Shown: positions 7,057 through 14,977 of the stretch, piece after piece | How the letters are laid out: each line of letters starts with the position of its first letter | How positions within the stretch are numbered: the stretch's first letter is position 1 | Source of the DNA: an uncultured Clostridia bacterium | Lineage (GTDB): Bacteria > Bacillota > Clostridia > Oscillospirales > Oscillospiraceae | Reading direction: 5' to 3' | DNA: 35,180 nt | Assembly: GCA_945482615.1 (NCBI GenBank) | Contig: CALYRG010000012.1 | Location: 1-35,180, forward strand | Notes under the pieces: generated by a model | The model's database searches: none | Seen by the model: the letters and a program-made list of their open reading frames with translations, nothing else | Told to the model about the DNA's origin: nothing | Position numbers and translations under genes: made by a program

Positions 7057-7275
7057 ATGCCTAAAGGTTACACGGATGTATTGGTGCAGTGCCCCTTCTA
7101 CAAGTGGGACGACGGACACAAGAGTATCAAATGCGAGGGGATTGCCCCCAGAAGCTCCACCATTGTGCGGTTTCGGGCCCACCGGGACTATCGGGTGCAG
7201 ATGGACACCTTCTGCTGCAACCGCTACGGAAACTGCGAAATGTACCACGCCGCCATGGAGAAGTACGACAGCTGA
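7057..7275 (+). CDS. Small Cys-rich protein of unknown function (72 aa)
   Basis: I do not recognise a named family, although similar short proteins are familiar from clostridial prophage-like regions. It contains five cysteines (in CPFYKWDD, IKCEGI, FCCNRYGNCEM), an arrangement that could bind zinc, and a central basic stretch. ATG 7057 follows GGAGGA by 7 bases; a TTG at 7039 is in frame but upstream of that site. It is transcribed divergently from the S24 repressor, from a near-consensus promoter carrying the shared operator, and ends at a strong terminator. It is therefore a single-gene unit under likely direct repressor control. It may be a regulator or an SOS-type effector; the function is unknown. 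Confidence 0.8.
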   Translation: MPKGYTDVLVQCPFYKWDDGHKSIKCEGIAPRSSTIVRFRAHRDYRVQMDTFCCNRYGNCEMYHAAMEKYDS

Positions 7276-7282
7276 CAGGAGA

Positions 7283-7309
7283 AAAACCGGCCTGAAAAGG
7301 GCCGGTTTT
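7283..7309 (+). terminator. Rho-independent terminator
   Basis: AAAACCGGCC and GGCCGGTTTT pair across a 7-base loop, 7 bases after the Cys-rich gene stop. The stem is perfect and ends in four T. Confidence 0.9.
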
Positions 7310-7329
7310 GTCGTGTGGGTGGGGAGGCG

Positions 7330-7400
7330 GCGGGCGGTTATCAACCGCCCGTTTGGAATGCGGGGGTTGACGGCGGGCGATTGATAATCGCCCCTACCGG
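7330..7400. repeat. REP pair
   Basis: A GCGGTT-class hairpin without the GTAG head lies near 7332-7350. A complete GCGATT-class REP on the minus strand lies near 7376-7398, ending in CCCCTAC. No gene is visible between the terminator and the zinc-ribbon gene. Confidence 0.75.
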
Positions 7401-7408
7401 TGCGGGGG

Positions 7409-7822
7409 TCAGGTTTTCTTTACGAAGCGTTCGTGGCAGCGGGGGCAGGTGATGCTGATCTTGCCCTTGCCCCGGGGGACCCGGACGGTCTGGCGGCACT
7501 TGGGGCAGTCGAAGTAGCAGTTGTGCCGGTCCTTGACCCGGTTGATGAGCTGGAGGAACCGGCGGTTTTCCTGGTAGCGGCGGTAGGTGTTCCGGGACAG
7601 GGTGCGGCTGATGGCCCAGATCATCAGGCCGTAGCTGAGAAGCACCAGCAGCAGGTTCACAATGGGCTTTTTCATCCAGGTGGACAGCAGGCTCAGAAAC
7701 AGGCCGGCGCACAAAATGGCGATATTCAGTTTGTCATTGCCGTAGCGCCCCGCCATGAAATGGCTGAGGGAAAGACGGAGGCGGAAGGCAAGCTGGCGAA
7801 ACCAGGAGCCGATGCTGTTCAT
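7409..7822 (-). CDS. Membrane protein with C-terminal zinc ribbon, function unknown
   Basis: The 137-residue protein has a basic N-terminus, two adjacent hydrophobic segments (about residues 33-47, LNIAILCAGLFLSLL, and 52-70, PIVNLLLVLLSYGLMIW), a basic linker and a C-terminal zinc ribbon. The ribbon has CPKCRQ and, 19 residues on, CPRCHE, a CxxC...CxxC pair. The layout suggests a small two-pass membrane protein with a cytoplasmic metal-binding tail. ATG 7822 has an AGAGG site upstream and its own promoter at 7858-7885. Nothing nearby reveals its role. Confidence 0.82.
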   Translation of the reverse strand: MNSIGSWFRQLAFRLRLSLSHFMAGRYGNDKLNIAILCAGLFLSLLSTWMKKPIVNLLLVLLSYGLMIWAISRTLSRNTYRRYQENRRFLQLINRVKDRHNCYFDCPKCRQTVRVPRGKGKISITCPRCHERFVKKT

Positions 7823-7857
7823 GGGGGAAACCTCTTTTCCGGGTTGAGATACTTGTT

Positions 7858-7885
7858 ATTATAGTAATTTGGGTGGCAATTTCAA
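7858..7885 (-). promoter_or_regulatory. Promoter of the zinc-ribbon membrane protein
   Basis: On the minus strand, TATAAT (7858-7863) has TTGAAA (7880-7885) upstream with a 16-base spacer. It is about 35 bases from the start codon. Confidence 0.65.
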
Positions 7886-8340
7886 CTGATTCTACGGAAA
7901 ATTTACGGATTGTTTAAGATTGCATTAAGACGGCCTCTTCCGCCCCCGATGGGGGCACCCTCCCCATAGGGGAGGGCATGGGGTGCGGGGGAGACGGCGG
8001 GCGATTGATAGGAAATTATGGTATGATTGCCACCGGCAATCATGGGGATTTTGATTCGCTGCGCGGAGCACTACGCCCCTACGGGTGCGGAGGGGGACGG
8101 CGGGGCCGTAGGGAACGGATTTATCCGTTCCGGGTCGGGGTGCGTCCGACTTGCCTCCCTCTTTGAGGGAGGTGCCCGAAGGGCGGAGGGAGTGTCCTGC
8201 GTTCGTTGGGAATGGTTGATCGTATGGGGGACACCCCCTCAGTCGCTGCGCGACAGCTCCCCCAGAGGGGGAGCCGAGGGCGGGTGCGGGTAACAACCCC
8301 AGAGGGGGAGCCGAGGGCGGGCGGGAAGATTTAAGATTCC
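7886..8340. repeat. Repeat-filled gap upstream of the GH25 gene
   Basis: The gap holds GGGGGAG-type palindromes (about 7940-7985), an elongated REP at 7998-8083, a GGAACGGA-class REP on the plus strand at about 8107-8130, and copies of the GGCTCCCTC / CAGTCGCTGCGCGACAG family at about 8150-8310. No gene is convincing. Confidence 0.7.
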
Positions 8341-8371
8341 TTTAAGAGGTTGGAATGGGAAAAGTTTTTCT

Positions 8372-8399
8372 TTGCGTTGGGGGGATTCTATGCTATAAT
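8372..8399 (+). promoter_or_regulatory. Promoter of the GH25 gene
   Basis: TATAAT at 8394-8399 has TTGCGT at 8372-8377, with 16-base spacing. Transcription would start about 25 bases before the ATG. Confidence 0.65.
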
Positions 8400-8431
8400 A
8401 GCTCAAAATGACGAAAAAGGAGGCGTACTGC

Positions 8432-9451
8432 ATGGACACCGATGAGCTGAACAAGCTGGACACACCGGATGACCCTCTTTCCGGGGAGGAAATTCTCGAC
8501 CCGGAGCTGGAGGCCGTACTGGCGGGGGCCCGGAAGAAGGCCCGCTTCCGCCTCCGGGCGGAGTGGGTCATGGGCGTGATCGCCCTGCTGGCGGCGGTGC
8601 TGCTGGGCTTCACGGCCGTTGTGGCCTTTCAGAATTATGAGCCGGAGGTGCCCGGGGTGACCCTGCCTCCGAAGCTGGACGAGGAAGACCCCCTGCGCTA
8701 CGCCTACGAGGCTGAGCCGACCCAGGAGACGGAGCCGGAGGGTACGGAAATTCCCACCATTCCCCCTGCGCCCAACCCCTACGACCAGTTTGATTTCCAG
8801 TATGGGCGGCACAACTATCTGAAGCTGCAGAACCTGCCGAGCTTTGCCGGTGTGGACGTGTCCGCCTACCAGGGGGACATCAACTGGAAGAAGGTGGCAT
8901 CCTCCGGCATCGACTTTGCCCTGATCCGCCTGGGCTACCGGGGCTGGGGCGCCGAAGGCAAGCTCAAGGAGGACGAGTTCGCAAGGCAGAACCTGGAAGG
9001 GGCCAAGGCCGCAGGGCTGCGCATTGGGGCCTACTTCTTCTCCCAGGCCCTGAATGAGCAGGAGGTGGACGAGGAAATCGAATTTATGCTGGAAATCCTG
9101 GGGGACACCTCTCTCGACATGCCCATCGTCCTGGACTGGGAGATTCCCTGGGTGCCCGAGGGCAAGCGGGCCCGCACCGACGGCACCGTGGACGCCCGGG
9201 CCTTGACCAACATGCAGCTGCACTTCGGCAGGGTGATGGAGAAAAAGGGCTACACCCCCATGATCTACTTCAACTGGCGGCAGAGCCGGGAAATGCTGTA
9301 CCTCAGCGAGCTGGAGGAGTTCCCCTTCTGGCTGGCCTGGTACAGCGACCGGATGACCTACCCCTGGGCGGTGGAGATGTGGCAGTACACCGAAAGCGGC
9401 AGGGTGCCGGGAATCCAGGGCAGTGTGGATGTGAATGTGTACATGCCGTAG
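8432..9451 (+). CDS. Membrane-anchored GH25 lysozyme (muramidase)
   Basis: The 339-residue protein has a charged cytoplasmic N-terminus, one membrane segment at about residues 46-66 (WVMGVIALLAAVLLGFTAVV), a Pro/Glu-rich linker to about 118 and a GH25 domain. The domain begins FAGVDVSAYQGDINW (Asp142) and has the catalytic motif IVLDWEIPW (Asp235, Glu237). GH25 enzymes cut the MurNAc-GlcNAc bond of peptidoglycan; this one would act outside the membrane, as a host wall-remodelling enzyme rather than a soluble phage endolysin. ATG 8432 follows AAGGAGG; the frame opens at 8408, but that is ahead of the site. The stop TAG is supplied by a truncated REP head (GTAGGGGCGG). Confidence 0.9.
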   Translation: MDTDELNKLDTPDDPLSGEEILDPELEAVLAGARKKARFRLRAEWVMGVIALLAAVLLGFTAVVAFQNYEPEVPGVTLPPKLDEEDPLRYAYEAEPTQETEPEGTEIPTIPPAPNPYDQFDFQYGRHNYLKLQNLPSFAGVDVSAYQGDINWKKVASSGIDFALIRLGYRGWGAEGKLKEDEFARQNLEGAKAAGLRIGAYFFSQALNEQEVDEEIEFMLEILGDTSLDMPIVLDWEIPWVPEGKRARTDGTVDARALTNMQLHFGRVMEKKGYTPMIYFNWRQSREMLYLSELEEFPFWLAWYSDRMTYPWAVEMWQYTESGRVPGIQGSVDVNVYMP

Positions 9452-9850
9452 GGGCGGGGCCCAATGAAATCCGCCTCCGCGGGAGAAATCGTGTTACGAT
9501 GAAATCGCGGAGGCGATGAAATCCGCCTGCGGCGGGAGAGGGTTTCGTTGGGGCCGTAGGGAACGGATTTATCCGTTCCGCGTCGGGGTGCGGCGGGGTA
9601 GGGGCGGTTATCAACCGCCCGAAGGTAGAGGCGGTAAGATTTTATGTTTTTATTTTCCGATCCGTCCCGGGATGACACCATTACCGCCCCATCGGGGCGA
9701 TTTCATCCGGGGAAGCCGGATTTCATCTGCGAAGCAGATTTCATATGGCGCAAGCCATATTTCATTCGTCGGGGTGCGTCACGGAATGCATGAATGCATT
9801 CCCTACGAGGGGGTTTCAACATTTTTTTCAATCCGTCCCGGTGGGACAGC
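9448..9850. repeat. Repeat cluster after the GH25 gene
   Basis: A truncated REP head overlaps the GH25 stop (9448). Then come TGAAATCCGCC-type hairpins (about 9464-9535), a GGAACGGA-class REP (about 9554-9578), a GCGGTT-class REP (about 9599-9621), a mini-hairpin chain (about 9697-9765) and a GGAATGCAT-class REP on the minus strand (about 9782-9806). The stretch from about 9595 to 9765 is almost the same as 18480-18650. Confidence 0.8.
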
Positions 9851-9861
9851 TATACATCAAG

Positions 9862-9886
9862 CCAGGCTTTTGGGCCTGGTTTTTTT
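9862..9886 (+). terminator. Rho-independent terminator
   Basis: CCAGGC and GCCTGG pair across TTTTGG, followed by seven T. It insulates the phage cassette from upstream transcription. Confidence 0.88.
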
Positions 9887-9894
9887 GTTGGAAA

Positions 9895-9954
9895 AGTTAT
9901 TGAAAAAATGTTCGCTTTTGGGGGTAGAAAATTCGTACAAACGTTTGCTATAAT
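9895..9954 (+). promoter_or_regulatory. Phage promoter with conserved upstream box, copy 1
   Basis: A 37-base box (9895-9931) is shared with 15253-15289, and in both places a -10 hexamer starts 24 bases after its internal TAG (here TATAAT, 9949-9954). No -35 consensus is present. The box includes TGAAAAAATGTTCG, which resembles the Gram-positive SOS box at 8 of 10 fixed positions. A separate palindrome CAAACGTTTG (9938-9947) abuts the -10. It serves the packaging genes. Confidence 0.65.
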
Positions 9955-9986
9955 AGGCCACAGCCCAACAGGGAAAGGAGGACACA

Positions 9987-10208
9987 ATGGAAACAGAACA
10001 GGCAAAACGCCGGGAAAAGCTCATGGCAGTGGCGGACGAGCTGGTGGGGAAGGTGGAGGAGGCGGTGAACAATGCCTCCAGCGCATCGGAGCTGAAGCAG
10101 CTGACAGGAGCCTTGAAGGAATTGAAGGACATTCAGGGCCTCAGGGAGGAGCAGCAGGCCCAGAAAATCACCGTGGTCATGGGCCAGGTGGAGGAGTACG
10201 TCAGCTGA
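9987..10208 (+). CDS. Small helical phage protein before TerL (possible small terminase)
   Basis: The 73-residue protein is highly charged and predicted mostly helical or coiled coil (KRREKLMAVADELVGKVEEA, LKQLTGALKELKDIQGLREE). It starts with ATG behind AAGGAGG and lies directly before the large terminase gene, the usual position of a small terminase subunit. It is too short to show a DNA-binding helix-turn-helix, so I do not name it TerS. The 250-base gap to terL is filled with REPs. It is the first gene of the phage cassette and sits under the shared promoter box. Confidence 0.75.
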   Translation: METEQAKRREKLMAVADELVGKVEEAVNNASSASELKQLTGALKELKDIQGLREEQQAQKITVVMGQVEEYVS

Positions 10209-10218
10209 AAGATGGCAG

Positions 10219-10437
10219 GTAGGGGCGTGGTGCTGCGTGCAGCGAATCAAAATCATCATGATTGCCGGTGGCAATCATACCATAATTTCCTATCAACCGC
10301 CCGATTGGGAGGCGGGGTTACGGCGGGCGATTGATAATCGCCCCTACGGGGTGCGGGGAGACGGCGGGCGATTGATAATCGCCCCTACGGGTGCGGGGAG
10401 ACGGCGGGCGGAATGTATGAATGCATTCCCTACGAGG
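10219..10437. repeat. Elongated REP plus REP cluster before terL
   Basis: An elongated REP on the plus strand begins GTAGGGGCGTGG at 10219 and ends with the REP right arm near 10303. Two GCGATT-class REPs on the minus strand (about 10326-10348 and 10366-10388) and a GGAATGTAT/ATGCATTCC variant (about 10411-10435) follow. The RBS of terL is at 10448. Confidence 0.82.
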
Positions 10438-10459
10438 GGAATTTTAGAAGGAGGTTATT

Positions 10460-11821
10460 TTGGACATTACACTGACTATGCCGGCGCCCAATGAGAAGCA
10501 GGCGCTGGCGCTGCGGGAGGAGCACCGGTATGTGGGCTACGGCGGGGCCAGAGGGGGCGGCAAGAGCTGGTTCGTCCGCTGGAAGGCGGTGCTGCTGTGC
10601 CTGCGCTACGCCGGGATCAAGGTGCTCATCACCCGCAGAACCTACAAAGAGCTATACAACAACCACATTGCGCCCCTTTCTCAGCTACTAAACGGGGTGG
10701 CGGTGTACAACAAGACGGAGAAGATCTTCTTCTTCCCCAACGGCTCCACCATCGCCTTTGGCTACTGCGCCACGGACGAGGATCTGGGCCAGTATCAGGG
10801 GGCGGAGTACGACGTGTGGTTTGCCGACGAGGCGGGGCAGTTCAGGCCCGAGTGGCTCATTGCCATTGACGCCTGCGTCCGGGGTGTGGGGGCTTTCCCC
10901 AAGCGGACGTACTACACCCTGAACCCCGGGGGGCCGGGTCATGCCTATTTTAAGCGGCTGTTCATCGACCGGCAGTTTGAGCCCGGGGAGCACCCGGAGG
11001 ACTACGCTTTCATTCAGGCGTTGGTGACGGATAACCACGCCCTGATGAAAAGCCAGCCGGAGTATGTGCGCAGCCTGGAAAAGCTGCCGCCAAAGCTCCG
11101 GGATGCGTGGCTCCACGGACGGTGGGACTTATTCGAGGGGCAGTTTTTTGAGGAGCTGCGGCTCACCCCCGGGAAGGAGCCGGGGCGTTGGAGCCACGTC
11201 ATCGAGCCCTTCGACCTCAACGCCGGAGACCGCCGGGGGTGGACAATCCTGCGCTCCTATGACTTCGGCTACAACAGGCCCTTCTCCGTGGGCTGGTGGG
11301 CGGTGGACTATGATGGGGTGCTGTACCGGATTCTGGAGCTGTACGGCTGCACCGGCAATCCCAACGAGGGGGTGCGGTGGACGCCGGAGGAGCAGTTCCG
11401 CCGGGTGCGGGAGCTGGAGGACACCCACCCCTGGCTCCGGGGCCGGGACATCCAGGGGGTGGCCGACCCCGCCATCTGGGACGCCAGCCGGGGTCAGAGT
11501 GTGGCGGAGACGGCGGAGCGTTACGGCATCTTCTTCACCCCGGGGGACAACCACCGGATCGCCGGGTGGATGCAGGTACACTACCGGCTGCAATTTGACG
11601 AGAATGGGTACGCCAGGATGTATGTGTTCAACACCTGTCGGGCGTTTTTACGGACGATGCCCCTGATGGCGTATTCGCCCACCTGCGCCGAGGATCTGGA
11701 CACGAGCCTGGAAGACCATGTGGCGGACGAGGTAAGGTATCTGTGTATGTCGCGCCCCATTGCGCCGGTGGCCAGGGTGGAGAGGAAGGTCGTGTGGAGC
11801 GATCCCATCAATCAGTTGTAG
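10460..11821 (+). CDS. terL: Phage terminase large subunit (packaging ATPase/nuclease)
   Basis: The 453-residue protein powers DNA packaging into the prohead and cuts the concatemer. The ATPase domain has Walker A GGARGGGKS (residues 28-36), arginine-rich LITRRTYKEL and Walker B VWFADEA (119-125). The C-terminal RNase H-like nuclease shows SYDFGYNRPF (Asp268) and GVADPAIWD (Asp336). The start is TTG 10460, 5 bases after AAGGAGG. The protein length is normal for the family. Its last codon is followed by GTAG of a REP, so the TAG stop comes from the repeat. The portal gene follows after 330 bases of REPs. Confidence 0.95.
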   Translation: MDITLTMPAPNEKQALALREEHRYVGYGGARGGGKSWFVRWKAVLLCLRYAGIKVLITRRTYKELYNNHIAPLSQLLNGVAVYNKTEKIFFFPNGSTIAFGYCATDEDLGQYQGAEYDVWFADEAGQFRPEWLIAIDACVRGVGAFPKRTYYTLNPGGPGHAYFKRLFIDRQFEPGEHPEDYAFIQALVTDNHALMKSQPEYVRSLEKLPPKLRDAWLHGRWDLFEGQFFEELRLTPGKEPGRWSHVIEPFDLNAGDRRGWTILRSYDFGYNRPFSVGWWAVDYDGVLYRILELYGCTGNPNEGVRWTPEEQFRRVRELEDTHPWLRGRDIQGVADPAIWDASRGQSVAETAERYGIFFTPGDNHRIAGWMQVHYRLQFDENGYARMYVFNTCRAFLRTMPLMAYSPTCAEDLDTSLEDHVADEVRYLCMSRPIAPVARVERKVVWSDPINQL

Positions 11822-12117
11822 GGAACGGATTGATCCGTTCCGGGAACCGGGTGCGTCACGGAATGCATTTCGTATGAGGCCGTAGGGAACGGATTTATCC
11901 GTTCCGCATCGGGGTGCGTCCTGCGGAATGCATGAATGCATTCCCTACGAGGTGGGTCGTGGCCGTAGGGAACGGATTTATCCGTTCCGCGAACCGGGTG
12001 CGGGGTTACGGCGGGCGATTAATAATCGCCCCTACGGGGTGCGGGAAGACGGCGGGCGGTTAATAACCGCCCCTACGGGGTGCGGGGTTACGGCGGGCGA
12101 TTGATAATCGCCCCTAC
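11818..12117. repeat. Dense REP cluster between terL and portal
   Basis: REPs of all four classes are present: GGAACGGA class on the plus strand at 11818-11841, about 11882-11905 and about 11964-11987; GGAATGCAT class (11925-11949, minus, and a half copy near 11857); GCGATT class (about 12014-12034 and 12097-12114, minus) and GCGGTT class (about 12055-12074, minus). The first copy contains the terL stop codon. No gene is visible. Confidence 0.88.
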
Positions 12118-12153
12118 GGGGTGCGGGGGAATATTTATACAAGGAGGATTTTC

Positions 12154-13857
12154 ATGGAAAACAATGTTATTACGCAGGAAACCATTGCGGGGTGGATGGA
12201 GATACTCAAAGCCTACCACGCGGGGCTGGCAAAAACCAAGGCCCGGATTGTGGCCTCGGAGAACTGGTGGAAGCTGCGAAACACCGCCCAGGAGCGGCAG
12301 GAAACCGCTCTGGGCAGGGACGGCGGCTTCGTCAGCCGCTCCGGGTGGCTCCACAACGTCATCGTCAGCAAGCACGCCGACGCCATGGAGGACTACCCGG
12401 AGCCGGTGATTCTGCCAAGGGAGCCTTCCGATCAGGCGGTGGCGCGGATGCTCACGGCCATTGTGCCCTGCGTGCTGGAGCAGAACCAGTTCGAGGAGGT
12501 GTACTCCGATGTGATGTGGCAGAAGATGAAGTTCGGCACCGGGGTGTACAAGGTGGTGTGGGACCCGGGGAAGCTGGGGGGTCTCGGCGACATCCGGGTG
12601 GAGAAGGTGAACATTCTCAACCTCTACTGGGAGCCGGGGGTGACGGACATCCAGAAAAGCCGCTATTTCTTCCACGCGGAGCTTGTAAGCCGGGAGCAGC
12701 TTCTGGAGCAGTTCCCGGAGCTGGAGGGGCAGCTGAAAGCCGAGGTCTTCACTCCGGTGAAGTTCCTGTATGACGACAGCGTGTCCGCTTCGGGGAAGGT
12801 GGCGGTGATCGAGGTGTACTACCACAAGGGTGGGCTTCTGCACTATGCCAAGTTCGCCGGAGGGGTGCTGCTCTACGCCACGGAGAACGACCCGGAGCTG
12901 TGCTGCCGGGGGCTGTACGACCACGGCCGCTACCCCTACGAGTTTGACGCGCTGTTCCCCATCGAGGGAAGCCCCTGCGGCTACGGCTATGTGGACGTGT
13001 GCCGCAGCCCCCAGACGGAAATTGACCTGCTGAAAACCAGCTTCGTCCGCAACGCCATGGTGGGCTCCACCCCAAGGTACTTTGCCCGCTCTGACGGCAA
13101 AATCAATGAGGAGGAGTTTCTGGATTTATCGAATCCCATTGTCCACGTGGCGGGGACGCTGGACGAGACGGCCCTGCGCCAGGTCAGCCACACCAGCCTG
13201 GACGGCAGCTACATTCAGGTGCTCCGGGACGCGGTGGACGAGCTGCGGGAGACCTCCGGCAACACCGAGACCGCAACCGGCAACATCTCCTCCGGGGTCA
13301 CGGCGGCGTCCGCCATTGCGGCGCTCCAGGAGGCCAGCGGCAAGGGCAGCCGGGATTCCTGCCGTGGCTCCTACCGGGTGTACCGCCGGGTGGTGGGGCT
13401 GTGTCTGGAGCTGATGCGGCAGTTTTACGATGCGCCCCGGTCCTTCCGGATTCTGGGGGAGCTGGGGGAGGGGGCCTTTGTGTCCTTTGACAACGCCGGT
13501 CTCGTGGCCCAGAGTCAGGGGATGGCCTTTGGGCTTGACATGGGGATGCGGCTGCCGGTGTTTGACATCCGCATCGAGGCCCAGCGGAAAAACGCCTACT
13601 CCCGGCTCAGCCAGAACGAGCTGGCGGTGCAGTTCTTCCAGCTGGGGTTCTTCGATCCGGCGCGGGCGGAGCAGGCGCTGGCGTGTATGCAGATGATGGA
13701 TTTTGACGGAAAGGACGAGCTGATGCAGCGCATTGCTGCCGGGGGACAGCGGTTCCAGGCGGTGCAGGCGGCGCAGGCGGTGCAGGCGGTGCAGCTGACG
13801 GCCCCGGAGACGGCGCAGATGATGGCTGCACGACAGGGGGCGCATGCGGCACGGTGA
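12154..13857 (+). CDS. Phage portal protein, P22-like
   Basis: The 567-residue protein forms the dodecameric ring through which DNA enters the head. Support comes from its position after terL, its size and the portal-like pattern: an N-terminal helical segment with ENWWKLRNTAQERQ, MWQKMKFGTGVYKVVWDPG, YVDVCRSPQTEIDLLKTSF (residues near 280-300), a run with ETSGNTETATGNISSGVTAASAI near 378-400 and a helical barrel at the C-terminus. The end is a low-complexity run (AVQAAQAVQAVQL) from a short DNA repeat. ATG 12154 follows AAGGAGG. The TGA stop reads into the TGAAATCCGC repeat family. P22-type assignment is by pattern recognition. Confidence 0.88.
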   Translation: MENNVITQETIAGWMEILKAYHAGLAKTKARIVASENWWKLRNTAQERQETALGRDGGFVSRSGWLHNVIVSKHADAMEDYPEPVILPREPSDQAVARMLTAIVPCVLEQNQFEEVYSDVMWQKMKFGTGVYKVVWDPGKLGGLGDIRVEKVNILNLYWEPGVTDIQKSRYFFHAELVSREQLLEQFPELEGQLKAEVFTPVKFLYDDSVSASGKVAVIEVYYHKGGLLHYAKFAGGVLLYATENDPELCCRGLYDHGRYPYEFDALFPIEGSPCGYGYVDVCRSPQTEIDLLKTSFVRNAMVGSTPRYFARSDGKINEEEFLDLSNPIVHVAGTLDETALRQVSHTSLDGSYIQVLRDAVDELRETSGNTETATGNISSGVTAASAIAALQEASGKGSRDSCRGSYRVYRRVVGLCLELMRQFYDAPRSFRILGELGEGAFVSFDNAGLVAQSQGMAFGLDMGMRLPVFDIRIEAQRKNAYSRLSQNELAVQFFQLGFFDPARAEQALACMQMMDFDGKDELMQRIAAGGQRFQAVQAAQAVQAVQLTAPETAQMMAARQGAHAAR

Positions 13858-14180
13858 AATCCGCTGGCGCGGGTGAAATCGTGTTACGATGAAATCGCGG
13901 AGGCGATGAAATCCGCTTCGCGGGTGGGGGTGTAGGGAAGGCTCCCTCGGTGCGCAAGGGTGGGACGACTGAGAAGCGGCTCCCTCTGACGAGGGAGCTG
14001 GCGCGAAGCGCCTGAGGGAGAGAAAAGCGTCCGGGCGTGAGTGGGAGAGAACGCACGCAGCGGGGGGCGGTTTCGGAGGCTGGTACGTGAAGTCTGTGCC
14101 GCTCTCGTTCATAACGTTTTCTCTCCCTCCGGCCTCCGGCCACCTCCCTCGTCAGAGGGAGGCGGGCTCAGAAGGACGGA
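13855..14180. repeat. Repeat-filled gap after the portal gene
   Basis: TGAAATCCGC/ATGAAATCGCGG hairpins run from the portal stop to about 13920, followed by GGCTCCCTC-family palindromes around 13940-14030 and 14110-14175, partly in opposite orientation. I see no gene in these 360 bases. Confidence 0.72.
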
Positions 14181-14221
14181 CTGCGTATGATCGGGGTGCA
14201 ATTTACAAATAAGGAGCGTAT

Positions 14222-14977
14222 ATGGAACACAAGAGAAAGCAATTTACCTTTTATTCTTCGTTTTATGATGCCATTCGGGAGCTGCCCAAGAAGCAGCAGG
14301 GGGAGGTGGTGATGGCCATCTGCGCCTATGCCATGGATGGAGAGGAGGTGGAGCTGAAAGGGGCGGCGAAGTGCTGCTTTACCTTGATTAAGCCGGTATT
14401 GAATTCTGCCAGCGTCCGGTCTATGGCCGGAATCAAAGGCAGAGAAGTGACCCGTCAGAAAAAGGAGGCGAGGAAGGCAAGCTGTGAGCAAACCGTTAAC
14501 AAACTCGCATCAAACGCGGAACAAACCCTGAACGAGGGGGAGACGGAGATAGATTCTGAGATAGATTCTGAGATAGATTCTGAGATAGATTCTGAGATTG
14601 ATTCTGAGAACGACTGTTCTACCCGCGCGGGAGAGGTGGTGGATTTGTATCGGCAGTTTTGTCCGGGGCTGATTCCCTGTGAGCTTGTAAGTGCGCAGAC
14701 CAATCGGGCGATCTTGGACAGACTCCGGGAGCATGGGGACCTGGACATCTTCCGGCGGCTGTTCCGCAAGGCTGGCAGCAGCGACTTTCTCCTGGGGAAG
14801 ATCACCGGCTGGCGGGCAAGTCTCGACTGGCTCATGGAGGAGCGGAACTTTGCCAAGGTCTTAAACGGCGCCTACGACAACCGGCCCGACCCCCGGGCGG
14901 TCCCCAAGGGCGCCTCCGGGGAGCTGGGGGCGGCGGAGCTGGAAGCCATCGCCCGGGTGCTCCGGGAGGAACCATGA
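14222..14977 (+). CDS. DUF6291-like phage protein with variable EIDS repeat
   Basis: The 251-residue protein opens with FTFYSSFYDAIRELPKKQQGEVVMAICAYAMDG, the pattern of the DUF6291 family found in phage replication or regulation modules. A basic linker is followed by five exact or near-exact EIDS repeats, encoded by a 12-base tandem repeat at 14546-14605. A helical C-terminal domain comes next (ILDRLREHGDLDIFRRLFRKAG...KITGWRASLDWLMEERNF), like the C-terminal domains of replisome organiser proteins. ATG 14222 has AAGGAG upstream. Base use is more AT-rich than in its neighbours. Its place between portal and prohead protease genes is odd for a replication protein. The stop overlaps the next ATG (ATGA). 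Confidence 0.75.
   Translation: MEHKRKQFTFYSSFYDAIRELPKKQQGEVVMAICAYAMDGEEVELKGAAKCCFTLIKPVLNSASVRSMAGIKGREVTRQKKEARKASCEQTVNKLASNAEQTLNEGETEIDSEIDSEIDSEIDSEIDSENDCSTRAGEVVDLYRQFCPGLIPCELVSAQTNRAILDRLREHGDLDIFRRLFRKAGSSDFLLGKITGWRASLDWLMEERNFAKVLNGAYDNRPDPRAVPKGASGELGAAELEAIARVLREEP
14546..14605 (+). repeat. Five-unit 12-bp tandem repeat in coding sequence
   Basis: The unit GAGATAGATTCT occurs four times exactly and a fifth time with one change (GAGATTGATTCT). Unit gain or loss would keep the frame and lengthen or shorten the acidic EIDS linker. Confidence 0.95.

Noticed and set aside
7057..7275. Toxin-antitoxin pair with the S24 repressor
   Set aside because: The divergent layout and missing toxin-like features argue against it; autoregulated repressor plus effector is simpler.
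8432..9451. GH25 gene as the phage endolysin
   Set aside because: It has a membrane anchor and its own promoter, lies before the terminator that precedes the phage cassette, and the cassette has its own M15 endolysin beside XhlA and holin.
9987..10208. Firm call as small terminase subunit
   Set aside because: The position fits, but 73 residues of coiled coil without a DNA-binding motif do not support the name.
14546..14605. Diversity-generating retroelement template or variable repeat
   Set aside because: It is a simple tandem repeat; no reverse transcriptase and no adenine-biased second copy are seen.
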